Below, in pieces: positions 44,780 through 56,070 of a DNA stretch of 64,000 nt (position 1 is the first letter of the stretch; each line of letters starts with the position of its first letter). Both the position numbers and the translations under genes were made by a program. The notes under the pieces were generated by a model that worked only from the letters and a program-made list of their open reading frames with translations, searched no databases and had not been told where the DNA came from. The stretch covers positions 1 through 64,000 of the forward strand of contig JAQXRG010000103.1 of NCBI GenBank assembly GCA_029218405.1, in the 5' to 3' direction. This stretch comes from Bacteroidales bacterium. GTDB lineage: Bacteria > Bacteroidota > Bacteroidia > Bacteroidales > Bacteroidaceae.

Positions 44780-46159
44780 TTATTGCTTGATCCATCCCGG
44801 ATACTTGAACTCGCACTTGCGCCAGTTGGGACTGATGCGCACGTAGGTATTCTTCTGCTTGTCCAGAATCCATTTCTGCAGCTTCTCCTCGCCACGCTTC
44901 TCGGTGACGATGGCCTTCAGGCGCTGGTAGTCTTCGGTGATGGTCGCCTTGTGGCCATCAATACGGTTCTTGAGCTTGACAATGGCACAGACTTCCTTGC
45001 CCTTGGCGTTGATCATGGAGAAAGGTTTCGACACCTCTCCGATTTCCATATCCGCCACCACCTTGGCCAGTTCCTGCGACACCATACCGGCCAGCGCGTC
45101 CATTTCGAAACGGGAGGTACTGGTCTGCGGGTTGGCCAGCAGACCGTGGTTGTTGCGCGTATCCTTGTCCTGGGATATCCACGTAGCGGCATCGTCGAAA
45201 GTGAACTTGCCCTTGCGGATGTCGTTGGCGATGGAGTCAAGACGGTTCAGGGCCACCTCTACGTCCTGCTCATCCACCTTGGGCTTGATGAGAATGTGCC
45301 GGTAGCTGACACGGTCGCCGCGCCGCTCAATGAGCTGGGCAATGTGGTAGCCGTACTCGGTCTCGAAGACCTTCGAGATTTTCTTCGGGTCGGTCAGGTT
45401 GAACACCACATTGGCGAACTCCGGCGTGAGCTGTCCGCGTCCGGTGAAGCCGTACTCACCGCCGTTGCGGGCGGAACCCGGGTCTTCGGAATAGAAACGC
45501 GCCAGAGTAGAGAAGGAAGTCTCGCCCTTGTTGACACGGTCGGTGAACTCGCGCAGCTGTTTCTTGACCCGCTCAATCTCTTCTTCGGTAATCTTGGGTT
45601 CCTGGGTGATGATCTGCACCTCCACTTGGGTAGGCACGAACGGGATACTGTCCTGTGGCAACCGGTTGAAGTAATTGCGCACCTCGGCCGGCGTGAGCTT
45701 GATGTCACCGATAATCTTGCGCTGCATGGCCCGGACGGTCTCCCCGTCGCGGACATTGTCGCGCACCATCTCGCGTATCTGCGTATAGGTCATGTTGTAG
45801 TATTCCTCCAGTTTCTCTCGCGAGCCGATCTGGTCCTGCAGCCAGGACAGACGGGTCTCCACCTGCTGCAACACCTCCTGGTCGCCCACGATCACACTGT
45901 CCAGTTCTGCCTGGTGAAGAAACAGCTTCTGCACGGCCAGCTCCTCGGGAATGACGCAATAGGGGTCGCCGTTGAAGCGGCGGTTCTCGTACTGGGCGTT
46001 CATCCGTTCGTTCTCTACATCCGACTTGAGGATGGCCTCATCGCCCACTACCCATACCACTTCGTCGATGACATTGTCCTGCGCCCCAACGGTCAGTCCG
46101 CACACACACAGCAGCAGGCTCACAATAACTCTCACAACGTTCTGTTTATTCATTTTCAA
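44780..46159 (-). CDS. surA: SurA-like periplasmic peptidyl-prolyl isomerase
   Basis: Periplasmic chaperone and prolyl isomerase for outer-membrane proteins. The 459-residue protein has a signal peptide (VVRVIVSLLLCVCGLTVGAQ), a SurA N-domain (DEVVWVVGDEAILKSDVENERMNAQ) and two parvulin domains. The first shows FSTLARFYSEDPGSARNGGEYGFTGRGQLTPEF; the second shows SYRHILIKPKVDE and FTFDDAATWISQDKDTRNNHG. The arrangement is that of SurA. It overlaps the preceding lipoprotein gene by 4 bases. Start may be 46159 or 46153. Confidence 0.92.
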   Translation of the reverse strand: MKMNKQNVVRVIVSLLLCVCGLTVGAQDNVIDEVVWVVGDEAILKSDVENERMNAQYENRRFNGDPYCVIPEELAVQKLFLHQAELDSVIVGDQEVLQQVETRLSWLQDQIGSREKLEEYYNMTYTQIREMVRDNVRDGETVRAMQRKIIGDIKLTPAEVRNYFNRLPQDSIPFVPTQVEVQIITQEPKITEEEIERVKKQLREFTDRVNKGETSFSTLARFYSEDPGSARNGGEYGFTGRGQLTPEFANVVFNLTDPKKISKVFETEYGYHIAQLIERRGDRVSYRHILIKPKVDEQDVEVALNRLDSIANDIRKGKFTFDDAATWISQDKDTRNNHGLLANPQTSTSRFEMDALAGMVSQELAKVVADMEIGEVSKPFSMINAKGKEVCAIVKLKNRIDGHKATITEDYQRLKAIVTEKRGEEKLQKWILDKQKNTYVRISPNWRKCEFKYPGWIKQ

Positions 46160-47010
46160 TAGTAAATAATATCATTCTCTTCTGAAGCCTCCCGGTACAG
46201 GTCCTCCTTGACTTTCCGGAGGAAATCGACCCGCTTCAGATTCACCAATATGTTTTTTATCTCACTCTTCGCATATTCAATGGGCAGCTGTTCCCCTTTG
46301 GCCAGAAAGTGCTCCACGTGCAGGAGGTAACAATAAGCCGTGTCCTTCACCTCTACATTGTGGTTCCGCTGCAGGTAGCCGACCTCCGTTTCCAGCGCCT
46401 TCAAGGGAATCTTGGCAGACAGTTCGGAGACAGGCACCCACCTGTCGTAGAAATAGTCGAACGCTACCGCCCCACTGATGCTGAACTTCTCGAGCTGGTC
46501 GAGCGCCTCTTCCGTGTTCTTGCGGTACCAGACACGGGCCTGCGACAACTGTCGGGCGTTGAGCGGCGCCTTAAGGAACAGTCCCTTGACATACGGCTGC
46601 TCCGCACGGAACAGGTCGGGATGGGCCGTATAATACTGCTCCACCTCAGTGTCGGTCACTTCGTTGCCCAACTTCTGGTTCACCAGCTCTTCCTGATAGG
46701 CATGCAGGATGAGCGAACGGCGGTAGGAAGCCACCCGTTCCTCCAGCTTCAGGTTGTCGGGGATATTTCCCTCGGCCTTCTCGTAGAGCAACACATCCTC
46801 TACCCAGTTACGGATATACTTCTCGACAAAGGCCAGGCTGTCCTTTCCCTTGAGCCCTGCCGGCAAGGCGGACAGGACATCCTCCTTGTACAGATAGGTA
46901 CGCCCCACCTCGACCAGCGGTGTCTTGCCCCGATGATCGACTTTCTGGCCACAGCCGGCACACAGTGCCGCCAGCAGCAGTCCCATACCTATTTTCACGT
47001 TCTGTCTCAT
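46156..47010 (-). CDS. SurA-like lipoprotein of the foldase cluster
   Basis: The 284-residue lipoprotein (signal peptide MRQNVKIGMGLLLAALCAGC, Cys near residue 20) has a SurA-type N-terminal helical domain (VEVGRTYLYKEDVLSALP, WVEDVLLYEKAE, LRLEERVASYRRSLI-like sequence) followed by a region in the place of a parvulin domain but without clear prolyl-isomerase residues. It sits between two other SurA-like genes and overlaps the following surA by 4 bases. It is probably a chaperone partner of the SurA protein. Catalytic activity is doubtful. Confidence 0.8.
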   Translation of the reverse strand: MRQNVKIGMGLLLAALCAGCGQKVDHRGKTPLVEVGRTYLYKEDVLSALPAGLKGKDSLAFVEKYIRNWVEDVLLYEKAEGNIPDNLKLEERVASYRRSLILHAYQEELVNQKLGNEVTDTEVEQYYTAHPDLFRAEQPYVKGLFLKAPLNARQLSQARVWYRKNTEEALDQLEKFSISGAVAFDYFYDRWVPVSELSAKIPLKALETEVGYLQRNHNVEVKDTAYCYLLHVEHFLAKGEQLPIEYAKSEIKNILVNLKRVDFLRKVKEDLYREASEENDIIYY

Positions 47011-47057
47011 GCCGTAAAAGAATTAGCGAACGAAGATACATATTAATTGCTTACGAA

Positions 47058-48422
47058 TCATTTCTCCCCTTCACAATTAACGGTTTTTAAAATGTCTTCG
47101 TGGATTTCAACCTTGTATTTTGCCTTCAGCCGCTGCAAGCGGGTGGAAGCGTACCACTGACAATAATCGCTCCGCAAGAGCGGCAACACATCCCGATAGT
47201 CTTCCGGTCCTTCTTTCAACCGTTTCCCAAGGAGGAAGGTGTAGCGGGAATCAGACGAGGCAGGCAACTCGCCACAACGGAACGCCAGCTTGTCCACATA
47301 TGCGTTCTGCCCGATGCGGAACAGGCCGCAAATCATCTCCGCCTCCCACTCCGGATGCTCCGCCTGCACTTTCCGGAGCGCCGCGGTCCATTCGGAAACC
47401 GGCAGCTTCTTCAGCCGTTTGCGGATTTTTGAAGCCGCTTTCTTGTCGGCACAGCGCACCACCGCCCCTTTGTAATGGGGCAGCTCCCAGCCATAGTCCT
47501 GCCGATGACGGTCGAAATAGTCGGCCAGCTGCCGATCGTCCACCTCAGCGGACAATTCGGTGATGTCCGCATGACGCAGGTCCCAGTAGGTAGCCAGCAA
47601 ACCGTCGCGTGCCTCATCCAGCTGCCGTCGCAGGGCAAGGTCCGTCAGGCTACGGGTCTGCCAGCCGCTGAAACGTTGATCGTCCAGTGCCGGATGACGG
47701 TCGCCCTCCGCTTCCCAACGCCGCTGCCAGAACTGGGCGGCGGCTTCGGCACTGACTCCTTCCCGTCGGCCATCCACCCTCATGACATGGACACCCAACG
47801 GCGAAAAGAACGGCGCCACCATCTCTCCGTCTTCCAGTCGTTCCAACCGGGTGGCGAACTCCTTCAGCAAACCCCGCAGGGGCCGCCAGACCTTCTCCTC
47901 CACCTGAATGCCTTCGAGCGACGAGGGCGTACCGCCTGCCGACAAGGTGGCGTACAGGGACTGCATACGCTCCTCCGCTGTCCGTTCCATCTGCTTCGGG
48001 TCGTGCTGTCGCAAAGGGATGGTCCAGCACGTCAGGCAGACCCACGTGTCGGACAACAAACGCTCGGAACGCTGGCGGTACATCTCACCGCACGCCTGTT
48101 CCATACGTGCCGGACTGATGAGGTACTTCTTCAGCACCTCGCCTTGCAGGACAGCACACTGTTGCCGGAACTGCGGCAAGGTGTCCAACCGTTCTGCCAA
48201 GGCATCCTCCACCTTCACCCTGAAATCCACATACCGGTTCAGGCAATGGTTCACCGACTCCTCTCCCACCGACCTCGCCTGGCGGTAATAGCGGTGGAAG
48301 TCATCGACGGTCACAGACCGGCCGTTGACAGAGAACAAGGCCGCCGGAGGGTTGTCGGCCATGGAACGGCCTCCTCCCCCTACCGCCACAACGAGGCATA
48401 GCAATAACTTAAGTTTTCGCAT
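47058..48422 (-). CDS. SurA/PpiC-like periplasmic foldase
   Basis: The 454-residue protein has a signal peptide (MRKLKLLLCLVVAVGGG) and a SurA-like N-domain (ALFSVNGRSVTVDDFHRYYRQ). Two later segments occupy the positions of parvulin domains (MQSLYATLSAGGTPSSLEGIQ and YKGAVVRCADKKAASKIRKRL), though the usual isomerase residues are hard to see. It is the first of three SurA-like genes in the cluster. It follows guaB after a hairpin terminator. It may act as chaperone rather than isomerase. Confidence 0.8.
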   Translation of the reverse strand: MRKLKLLLCLVVAVGGGGRSMADNPPAALFSVNGRSVTVDDFHRYYRQARSVGEESVNHCLNRYVDFRVKVEDALAERLDTLPQFRQQCAVLQGEVLKKYLISPARMEQACGEMYRQRSERLLSDTWVCLTCWTIPLRQHDPKQMERTAEERMQSLYATLSAGGTPSSLEGIQVEEKVWRPLRGLLKEFATRLERLEDGEMVAPFFSPLGVHVMRVDGRREGVSAEAAAQFWQRRWEAEGDRHPALDDQRFSGWQTRSLTDLALRRQLDEARDGLLATYWDLRHADITELSAEVDDRQLADYFDRHRQDYGWELPHYKGAVVRCADKKAASKIRKRLKKLPVSEWTAALRKVQAEHPEWEAEMICGLFRIGQNAYVDKLAFRCGELPASSDSRYTFLLGKRLKEGPEDYRDVLPLLRSDYCQWYASTRLQRLKAKYKVEIHEDILKTVNCEGEK

Positions 48423-48442
48423 ACTACTATATTATAAAGAAA

Positions 48443-48462
48443 GGGTGGACGCGAATCCACCC
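48443..48462 (-). terminator. Terminator of guaB
   Basis: On the minus strand a GGGTGGA/TCCACCC stem with a 6-base loop is followed by TTTCTTTATAAT. It would reduce but may not stop transcription into the foldase cluster. Confidence 0.7.
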
Positions 48463-48492
48463 ATCCTTATTATCTGTCTGTCCTTCCCGTCA

Positions 48493-49977
<1,485 letters not shown>

Positions 49978-50001
49978 TTATGCTTTAGATTTTATTGCGT
50001 G

Positions 50002-50009
50002 CAAAATTA
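50002..50009 (-). promoter_or_regulatory. -7 box for guaB
   Basis: On the minus strand TAATTTTG matches TAnnTTTG, 30 bases before the guaB ATG. No clear -33 element. Confidence 0.55.
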
Positions 50010-50096
50010 GCGTTTTTCTTTGAAACAGGAAAGTGGATATCCCTAAATTTTTCTTAAAAGCCATGTACTTTCCCCGTGCGGCCCCAACAAGCAACA

Positions 50097-50139
50097 GGAC
50101 CCCCGGAAACAAAGAAAGTGTCTTCGTTTCCGGGGGTCC
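50097..50139 (-). terminator. Terminator of recQ
   Basis: A perfect 14-bp stem (50097-50110 with 50126-50139) has a 15-base loop. The T content behind it on the minus strand is only moderate (TGTTGCTTGTT). Confidence 0.7.
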
Positions 50140-50176
50140 CTGTTCTGTCCGCCCTCCCTGCAAGGGGAAGGCCGTA

Positions 50177-52363
50177 TCAGTTCGCCATTTCCGAGATGAA
50201 CTTGATGCGTACGAGCCGGATCTCATCTTCCGTGTAGTCGGAACCCAACTCGTCCATCGCGTCATCAATCTTGTCGGTGGTCGATTCCTTGAAGTAATCG
50301 TAGATATCCTCCAGGTGGTCTTCGTCCATAATCTCGTCGAGGAAGTAGTCGATGTTGAGCTTCGTGCCCGAATAGACAATGGCCTCAATCTCGTCGAGCA
50401 GTTCCTGGAAGTCGATGCCCTTGGCGTTGGCGATGTCATCAAGCGCCACCTTACGGTCGATGCTCTGGATGATGGACACCTTCAGCTTCGACTTGTTGGC
50501 CACGGTACGCACGCGCATGTCCTCCGGACGGTCAATCTCGTTCTCCTCGCAGTGCTTCTTGATCAGTTCGCAGAACTCCTTACCATAGCGTTTGGCCTTT
50601 CCGGCACCCACGCCAGGGATGTTTTGCAGCTCTTCCAGGGTGACCGGATAGATGGTCGCCATCGCCTCCAGCGACGGATCCTGGAAAATCACATACGGCG
50701 GGACATCGAGCTTTTTCGACATCTTCTTCCGCAAATCCTTCAGCATGGAGAACAGACCCGGGTCAACCGCGCATGACGCGCCACTGCGCATCGGCATGTC
50801 TTCCACCTCTTCCTCATCGAAATCAGTGTCTTCCACAATCTTGAAAGACTGGGGAGACTTGAGGAACTTCTTTCCCGCCGCGGTCACTCTCAGCAGGCCG
50901 CAGTCGTTGACATCCTTGGTCAGATAGCCAGCGATTAGCGCCTGGCGAATCACGGCGTTCCACCAACGCTCGTCCTCCCCTTGTCCGGAACCGAACACAT
51001 CCAGGTTCTCATGGCGGTGAGCCAATATCTCCGAGGTTTCTTTTCCCAACAATATATCAATAATGTAATCTTGCTTGAAATTTTCTTTTATCGCAATGAC
51101 CGCTTCGATCACTGCACACAATGAATCCTGAGCCTCCACTTGTTTTTTAGGATTTAAACAGTTATCACAATTACCGCAGTTGTCTTCGGTAAAATCCTCG
51201 TTGAAATAGTGAAGCAACATCTTGCGGCGGCAGACGGACGATTCGGCATACGCCTTCACCTCGCCCAGCAGCAAATCGCCGATCTCGCGTTCCAGTCCCT
51301 GCTTGCCCTTGATGAACTTGTCGAGCTTCTGCACATCCTTGTTCGAGTAGAACAGGACGCACTGTCCCTCTCCCCCATCTCGTCCGGCACGTCCCGTCTC
51401 CTGGTAATAGCCTTCCAGGCTCTTGGGTACGTCGAAATGAATCACGAACCGCACATCGGGCTTGTCGATACCCATTCCGAAGGCGATGGTGGCGACAATC
51501 ACATCCACGTCCTCCTTCAGGAACTTATCCTGGTTCTCCACCCGCGTAGCGGCATCCATGCCGGCGTGGTAGGGCAACGCCTTGATGCCGTTCGCCTGAA
51601 GCACGGCGGCCAGTTCCTCCACCTGCTTGCGGCTGAGGCAATAGATAATGCCCGACTTGCCGTCATTCTGCTTGATGAAGCGGACAATGTCCTTCTCCAC
51701 CGTATTCTCGTTCTTCGAACGTACCTCATAATAGAGGTTCGGACGGTTGAAGGATGTCTTGAAGCAAGTGGCGTCGGTAATCTCCAATGTCTTGAGGATA
51801 TCGGTGATGACCTTGCCGGTAGCCGTGGCAGTCAGCGCGATGATGGGCGCGCTCCCGATTGAATTGATGATGGGACGGATACGCCGGTATTCAGGACGGA
51901 AGTCATGTCCCCATTCCGAGATACAATGCGCCTCATCCACGGCATAGAAGGAAATCTTCACCTGCCGCAGGAACTCCACGTTCTCTTCCTTGGTCAATGA
52001 CTCGGGTGCCACATACAGCAGCTTCGTCTTGCCATGCACGATGTCCGACTTCACCTGGTCGATGGCTGACTTCGAGAGCGAGGAGTTGATGAAGTGCGCC
52101 ACGCCGTCCTCTTCACTATAGTTGCGGATAGCGTCCACTTGGTTCTTCATGAGCGCAATGAGCGGAGAAATGACAATCGCCGTACCTTCCATCAGCAAGG
52201 AAGGCAACTGATAGCACAAGGATTTACCACCTCCGGTAGGCATCAGCACAAACGTGTCCTTGCCCTCCAACAGGTTACGAATGATAGCTTCCTGATCTCC
52301 TTTAAAAGTGTCAAAACCGAAGTATTTCTTCAGTTCTTCCGTCAAATTGATGTTTTCCGTCAT
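50177..52363 (-). CDS. recQ: ATP-dependent DNA helicase RecQ
   Basis: 3'-5' DNA helicase in recombination and repair. The 728-residue protein has Walker A MPTGGGKSLCYQLP, DEAH in AVDEAHCISEWGHDFRPEY, motif VI GYYQETGRAGRDG, the zinc-binding segment with cysteines (YFNEDFTEDNCGNCDNC), a winged-helix RQC domain, and an HRDC domain (ISMLKDLRKKMSKKLDVPPYVIF-like, then ALEELQNIPGVGAGKA-like). An additional acidic C-terminal region follows. I chose ATG 52363 (MTENIN); 52372 is in frame. It has a well-formed promoter and lies after clpX on the same strand. Confidence 0.96.
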   Translation of the reverse strand: MTENINLTEELKKYFGFDTFKGDQEAIIRNLLEGKDTFVLMPTGGGKSLCYQLPSLLMEGTAIVISPLIALMKNQVDAIRNYSEEDGVAHFINSSLSKSAIDQVKSDIVHGKTKLLYVAPESLTKEENVEFLRQVKISFYAVDEAHCISEWGHDFRPEYRRIRPIINSIGSAPIIALTATATGKVITDILKTLEITDATCFKTSFNRPNLYYEVRSKNENTVEKDIVRFIKQNDGKSGIIYCLSRKQVEELAAVLQANGIKALPYHAGMDAATRVENQDKFLKEDVDVIVATIAFGMGIDKPDVRFVIHFDVPKSLEGYYQETGRAGRDGGEGQCVLFYSNKDVQKLDKFIKGKQGLEREIGDLLLGEVKAYAESSVCRRKMLLHYFNEDFTEDNCGNCDNCLNPKKQVEAQDSLCAVIEAVIAIKENFKQDYIIDILLGKETSEILAHRHENLDVFGSGQGEDERWWNAVIRQALIAGYLTKDVNDCGLLRVTAAGKKFLKSPQSFKIVEDTDFDEEEVEDMPMRSGASCAVDPGLFSMLKDLRKKMSKKLDVPPYVIFQDPSLEAMATIYPVTLEELQNIPGVGAGKAKRYGKEFCELIKKHCEENEIDRPEDMRVRTVANKSKLKVSIIQSIDRKVALDDIANAKGIDFQELLDEIEAIVYSGTKLNIDYFLDEIMDEDHLEDIYDYFKESTTDKIDDAMDELGSDYTEDEIRLVRIKFISEMAN

Positions 52364-52417
52364 TGTCCTCAAAATTTAAGTGAATTCCAAGATTAGCTTG
52401 TCGCCTCTCCACAATAA

Positions 52418-52449
52418 CAAAGTTATAAACAACTTTCGAAATTACCCAA
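52418..52449 (-). promoter_or_regulatory. Promoter for recQ
   Basis: On the minus strand TTG (52447-52449), 21 bases, then TAACTTTG (52418-52425). The box lies about 54 bases before the recQ ATG. Confidence 0.72.
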
Positions 52450-52502
52450 CTATTTCCGAGATTATTTTACCAAAAACGCGATTTTTCTTCACTTTTACAG
52501 TT

Positions 52503-53738
52503 TCAGGCCGTCTGCAGCCTCGAAAGGTTGGCTTTAGCCATCTGCTGTTTGGCATAATCAAGGGTGACGATGAAGGATTCGGCCTTCTGCGAAGGAATCT
52601 CGAACATGGTATCCATCATGATGGACTCAACGATGGAACGCAGTCCGCGGGCTCCCAACTTGTACTCGATGGCCTTGTCCACAATGTAGTCGAACACCTC
52701 GGGCTCGAACTCCAGCTTCACGCCATCCATCTCGAACAACTTGATGTACTGCTTGACAATCGAGTTCTTCGGTTCGGTGAGGATGTTGCGCAACGCCGTC
52801 CGGTCCAACGGATTCAGGTAGGTGAGCACCGGCAGACGGCCGATGATTTCCGGAATCAGTCCGAACGACTTCAGGTCCTGGGGAGCGATGTACTGCATCA
52901 GGTTGCCACGGTCTATCTGCACCGTCTGCTTGACGGCGCCATATCCCACCACGTGCGTGTTGAGCCGCTGGGCAATCTTCCGCTCAATACCATCGAAGGC
53001 ACCCCCGCAGATAAACAGGATGTTCTGCGTGTTCACCTGGATGAACTTCTGCTCGGGATGCTTGCGTCCTCCCTGAGGCGGCACGTTCACCACCGATCCT
53101 TCCAGCAGCTTGAGCAACCCCTGCTGCACCCCCTCGCCGCTCACGTCGCGGGTGATGGAAGGATTGTCACCCTTGCGGGCAATCTTGTCAATCTCGTCGA
53201 TGAACACAATTCCCCGTTCGGCCTGCTCCACATCGTAATCGGCCACTTGCAACAGGCGCGACAAGATGCTCTCGATGTCCTCGCCCACATATCCCGCCTG
53301 TGTCAGGACCGTGGCGTCAACAATGGTAAAGGGCACCTTCAGCAGCTTGGCGATGCTGCGGGCCAGCAACGTCTTGCCCGTTCCGGTGCTGCCCACCATA
53401 ATGATGTTCGACTTTTCAATCTCCACATCATCCGCGCTTCTGGGCTGCATCAGCCGCTTGTAGTGGTTGTACACCGCCACCGACAGGTAACGCTTGGCGT
53501 CGTCCTGCCCGATGACATACTGGTCGAGGAATTCCTTGATTTCCTTCGGTCGGGGCAGCTCGTCCCATTTCAGGTCCGGTACTCCCGCTCCCGCCTTCTT
53601 CATGGACTCCTTCACTATCTCATTGGCCTGTGCGGCACACTCGTTACAGATGCAGCCGTTCATGCCCGTAATCAGCAGCCCCACCTCGTCTTCCGCACGG
53701 CCGCAGAAGCTGCAACGTCTTTTTCTCCTATCGTCCAA
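52503..53738 (-). CDS. clpX: ATP-dependent Clp protease ATP-binding subunit ClpX
   Basis: Hexameric AAA+ unfoldase that delivers substrates, including SsrA-tagged proteins, to ClpP. The 411-residue protein has the N-terminal zinc-binding domain ([10 protein letters not shown]...CICNECA, four Cys), Walker [14 protein letters not shown], Walker [11 protein letters not shown], and the pore and sensor motifs [12 protein letters not shown] and [13 protein letters not shown]. It lies 22 bases after clpP on the same strand and is probably cotranscribed. tmRNA elsewhere in the window makes its tagged substrates. Confidence 0.97.
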   Translation of the reverse strand: MDDRRKRRCSFCGRAEDEVGLLITGMNGCICNECAAQANEIVKESMKKAGAGVPDLKWDELPRPKEIKEFLDQYVIGQDDAKRYLSVAVYNHYKRLMQPRSADDVEIEKSNIIMVGSTGTGKTLLARSIAKLLKVPFTIVDATVLTQAGYVGEDIESILSRLLQVADYDVEQAERGIVFIDEIDKIARKGDNPSITRDVSGEGVQQGLLKLLEGSVVNVPPQGGRKHPEQKFIQVNTQNILFICGGAFDGIERKIAQRLNTHVVGYGAVKQTVQIDRGNLMQYIAPQDLKSFGLIPEIIGRLPVLTYLNPLDRTALRNILTEPKNSIVKQYIKLFEMDGVKLEFEPEVFDYIVDKAIEYKLGARGLRSIVESIMMDTMFEIPSQKAESFIVTLDYAKQQMAKANLSRLQTA

Positions 53739-53760
53739 GGTCGTATTATCTATTAATCAG

Positions 53761-54447
53761 TTACACATTCGGTTTGCGCGACAGCACTTCGTCAATCATG
53801 CCATAGTCCTTGGCTTCCTGTGCCGTCATCCAGTAATCACGGTCGGAATCGGCCCACACCTTGTCGAACTCGGTATGCGAGTGGTCGGCGATGATGGTGT
53901 AGAGTTCCTTCTTCAGCTTCTGGATTTCACGGGCGGTAATCTCGATGTCCGAGGCCTGTCCCTGCGCGCCGCCCATCGGCTGGTGAATCTTGACACGCGA
54001 GTGAGTCAGCGCCGAGCGCTTGCCTTCCTGGCCGGCCACCAGCAGGACAGCCGCCATGGAAGCGGCCATACCGGTACAAATCGTGGCCACATCACTGGAG
54101 ATGAACTGCATCGTGTCATAGATGCCCAGACCGGCATACACCGATCCGCCCGGCGAGTTGATGTAAATGGAAATGTCTTTCCCCGAATCCACCGAATCCA
54201 GGTACAGGAGCTGTGCCTGCAGGGTATTGGCGGTATAGTCATTGATTTCCGTTCCGAGGAAGATGATGCGGTCCATCATCAGACGGGAGAACACATCCAG
54301 CTGGGTCACGTTGAGCTGGCGCTCTTCCAGGATGTACGGATTCAGGTAGCCCTGCGACTTGATGACATCGTCGAGCACCATGCTGTTCATCCCTAAATGC
54401 TTGGTAGCATATTTTCTAAAATCATCCATCATAATTACTTTCTTCAT
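53761..54447 (-). CDS. clpP: ATP-dependent Clp protease proteolytic subunit ClpP
   Basis: Serine protease core of ClpXP. The 228-residue protein has the catalytic Ser in [15 protein letters not shown] and His in [16 protein letters not shown], both intact, with the active-site Asp further along ([16 protein letters not shown]). The N-terminal extension ([19 protein letters not shown]) is longer than in E. coli. MMDDF six codons later is another possible start. It is followed by clpX. Confidence 0.96.
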   Translation of the reverse strand: MKKVIMMDDFRKYATKHLGMNSMVLDDVIKSQGYLNPYILEERQLNVTQLDVFSRLMMDRIIFLGTEINDYTANTLQAQLLYLDSVDSGKDISIYINSPGGSVYAGLGIYDTMQFISSDVATICTGMAASMAAVLLVAGQEGKRSALTHSRVKIHQPMGGAQGQASDIEITAREIQKLKKELYTIIADHSHTEFDKVWADSDRDYWMTAQEAKDYGMIDEVLSRKPNV

Positions 54448-54505
54448 CTATTTGTTGTTAATCCCAATTGTCAGAAAAGGCTTCTGACCGTTTTCTTCCC
54501 GCGGA

Positions 54506-54513
54506 CAAAAGTA
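54506..54513 (-). promoter_or_regulatory. -7 box for clpP-clpX
   Basis: On the minus strand TACTTTTG matches TAnnTTTG, 59 bases before the clpP ATG. The -33 element is not well spaced. Confidence 0.55.
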
Positions 54514-54586
54514 CAAAAATCTGTCCAAACAAGAAAAAAATCGGGTCAAAAGCCTTTTCTTTTTTTCAGGCTTGGCCGCAAAGGGC

Positions 54587-55936
54587 TTATTCCTGGAACA
54601 TCTTGTTGAAGTCTTCCACAGAGATGGACTTGTGGTTCAGGTTCACCTGACCCTTCAGGGCCTCAGACAGCTTGGCCTCTACCACACGGTTCACCAGTGC
54701 CTCCACGCTTTCGCGCTTCTTCAGCATTTCCTTCGAATAGTTGTCGAGCAGTTCGTCGGGCACGTTGATCATGCCGTACTGAGCGAACTGTGCACGGGTA
54801 GCTTCCTTCGCCATGGCAGTGATGTCATCCTGTTCCACCTTGATATCGTTGGCCTTCACCAGTTTTTCCTTGATCAGGTGCCAGGTCAGCTCCTCAATGC
54901 TCTTGTCGTAGTTCTCCGAAACGAACTCTTCGCCTTTTTCCTTGTTGTTCTCCAGCATGATGCGCTTCATCAGGTCATCCGCGAACTCCAGCTTGCCAAC
55001 CTTGCCCATCACGTAGTCTCGCACATCAACGAGGAACTTGTAGTCGCTGTCGGCCGCATACTGTCCGGCGATGGTCTCTCTCAGCTTGCCACGGAACTCC
55101 TCTTCGCTGTGAGCCACGCCTTCGCCCAGCACCTGGTCGAACAGCTCCTGGTTCAGCTCGCCCGGAGTCATACGGGTGATTTCCTCAATCTGGAAGCTGA
55201 AGTTGCCCTTATAGTTGGCCACTTCTTCCTTCTTCACCTTCAGCAAGGTAGCCAGCTCAGCCTCGTTGTTGTCGAAGGCCACGGAGGGGTTGAACACCAA
55301 GACAGTGTTTACCTTGGCGCCGTTGAAGATAGCCTTCTGGTCATCGTTCTTCATGTAAGTGGGCATCATCACCGCACCTTCCACCTGAAGGCCGCCTTCC
55401 TGGGTGTTGCCGCTTTCGTCGAGCTCAGCCAACAGACCCTTCATCATGTCGTTGTCCTGGTAGTCTTCTACCTTCTCGTACTTGCCGTTACGCTGCGCGT
55501 ACATCTTCACCTGCTGTTCCACCATCTCGTCGGTCACTTCAATATCGTAGTAATCTACGGTATCGTTGTTCGACAGTTCCACATTGAACTGGGGAGCCAA
55601 TGCGATGTCGAAAGAGAATTCGAAGTTTTCGTCCGTATCAAAGTTGGCATTGTTTTCCTTCGGCAGCGGAGCGCCCAGCATGTCCACGTTGTTTTCCTGG
55701 ATATAGGCACCCACCTTTTCCTGCAGCAACTTGTCGATTTCCTCCACCTTGACCGAGGTGCCGTACTGCTTTTTCACCAGCCCCATGGGCACCATGCCCT
55801 TCCGGAAGCCCGGCATATTGACCTTCTGACGGATGGTCTTCAAGGCCTTTTCCACTTTTTCCTGATAATCAGCTTTTTCAATCTGAGCTGTAAGCACTGC
55901 GCTTACATTGTTTACGTTTTGCAATGAAATATTCAT
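54587..55936 (-). CDS. tig: Trigger factor chaperone
   Basis: Ribosome-associated chaperone with prolyl-isomerase-type domain. The 449-residue protein has the N-terminal ribosome-binding segment with PGFRKGMVPMGLV, a central segment that is diverged from the FKBP fold, and the C-terminal helical arms. The FxxG/GFRxGxxP signature is intact. Bacteroidetes trigger factors have poorly conserved isomerase domains, so isomerase activity is uncertain. It has a near-ideal promoter and stands before clpP and clpX on the same strand, a common order. Confidence 0.94.
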   Translation of the reverse strand: MNISLQNVNNVSAVLTAQIEKADYQEKVEKALKTIRQKVNMPGFRKGMVPMGLVKKQYGTSVKVEEIDKLLQEKVGAYIQENNVDMLGAPLPKENNANFDTDENFEFSFDIALAPQFNVELSNNDTVDYYDIEVTDEMVEQQVKMYAQRNGKYEKVEDYQDNDMMKGLLAELDESGNTQEGGLQVEGAVMMPTYMKNDDQKAIFNGAKVNTVLVFNPSVAFDNNEAELATLLKVKKEEVANYKGNFSFQIEEITRMTPGELNQELFDQVLGEGVAHSEEEFRGKLRETIAGQYAADSDYKFLVDVRDYVMGKVGKLEFADDLMKRIMLENNKEKGEEFVSENYDKSIEELTWHLIKEKLVKANDIKVEQDDITAMAKEATRAQFAQYGMINVPDELLDNYSKEMLKKRESVEALVNRVVEAKLSEALKGQVNLNHKSISVEDFNKMFQE

Positions 55937-56023
55937 TTCCAGCTTACTTTATTAATTATTATTATATTATTCATTCAAGGTCTGCGTACAGACACACTGC
56001 TCCCATATTGAGAAATGAGTTCG

Positions 56024-56055
56024 CAAAAGTAATGTTTCTTCCGCCAACTACCAAA
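56024..56055 (-). promoter_or_regulatory. Promoter for tig
   Basis: On the minus strand TTTG (56052-56055), exactly 20 bases, then TACTTTTG (56024-56031). It gives a leader of about 80 bases. Confidence 0.8.
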
Positions 56056-56070
56056 CGCAGAGGCAAAAAA

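Noticed and set aside
43553..46162. An 869-codon open frame on the plus strand opposite the OstA-like and surA genes
   Set aside because: It is antisense to two well-supported genes and has a repetitive, His/Val-rich composition without domains. Long antisense frames are a by-product of high GC content here.
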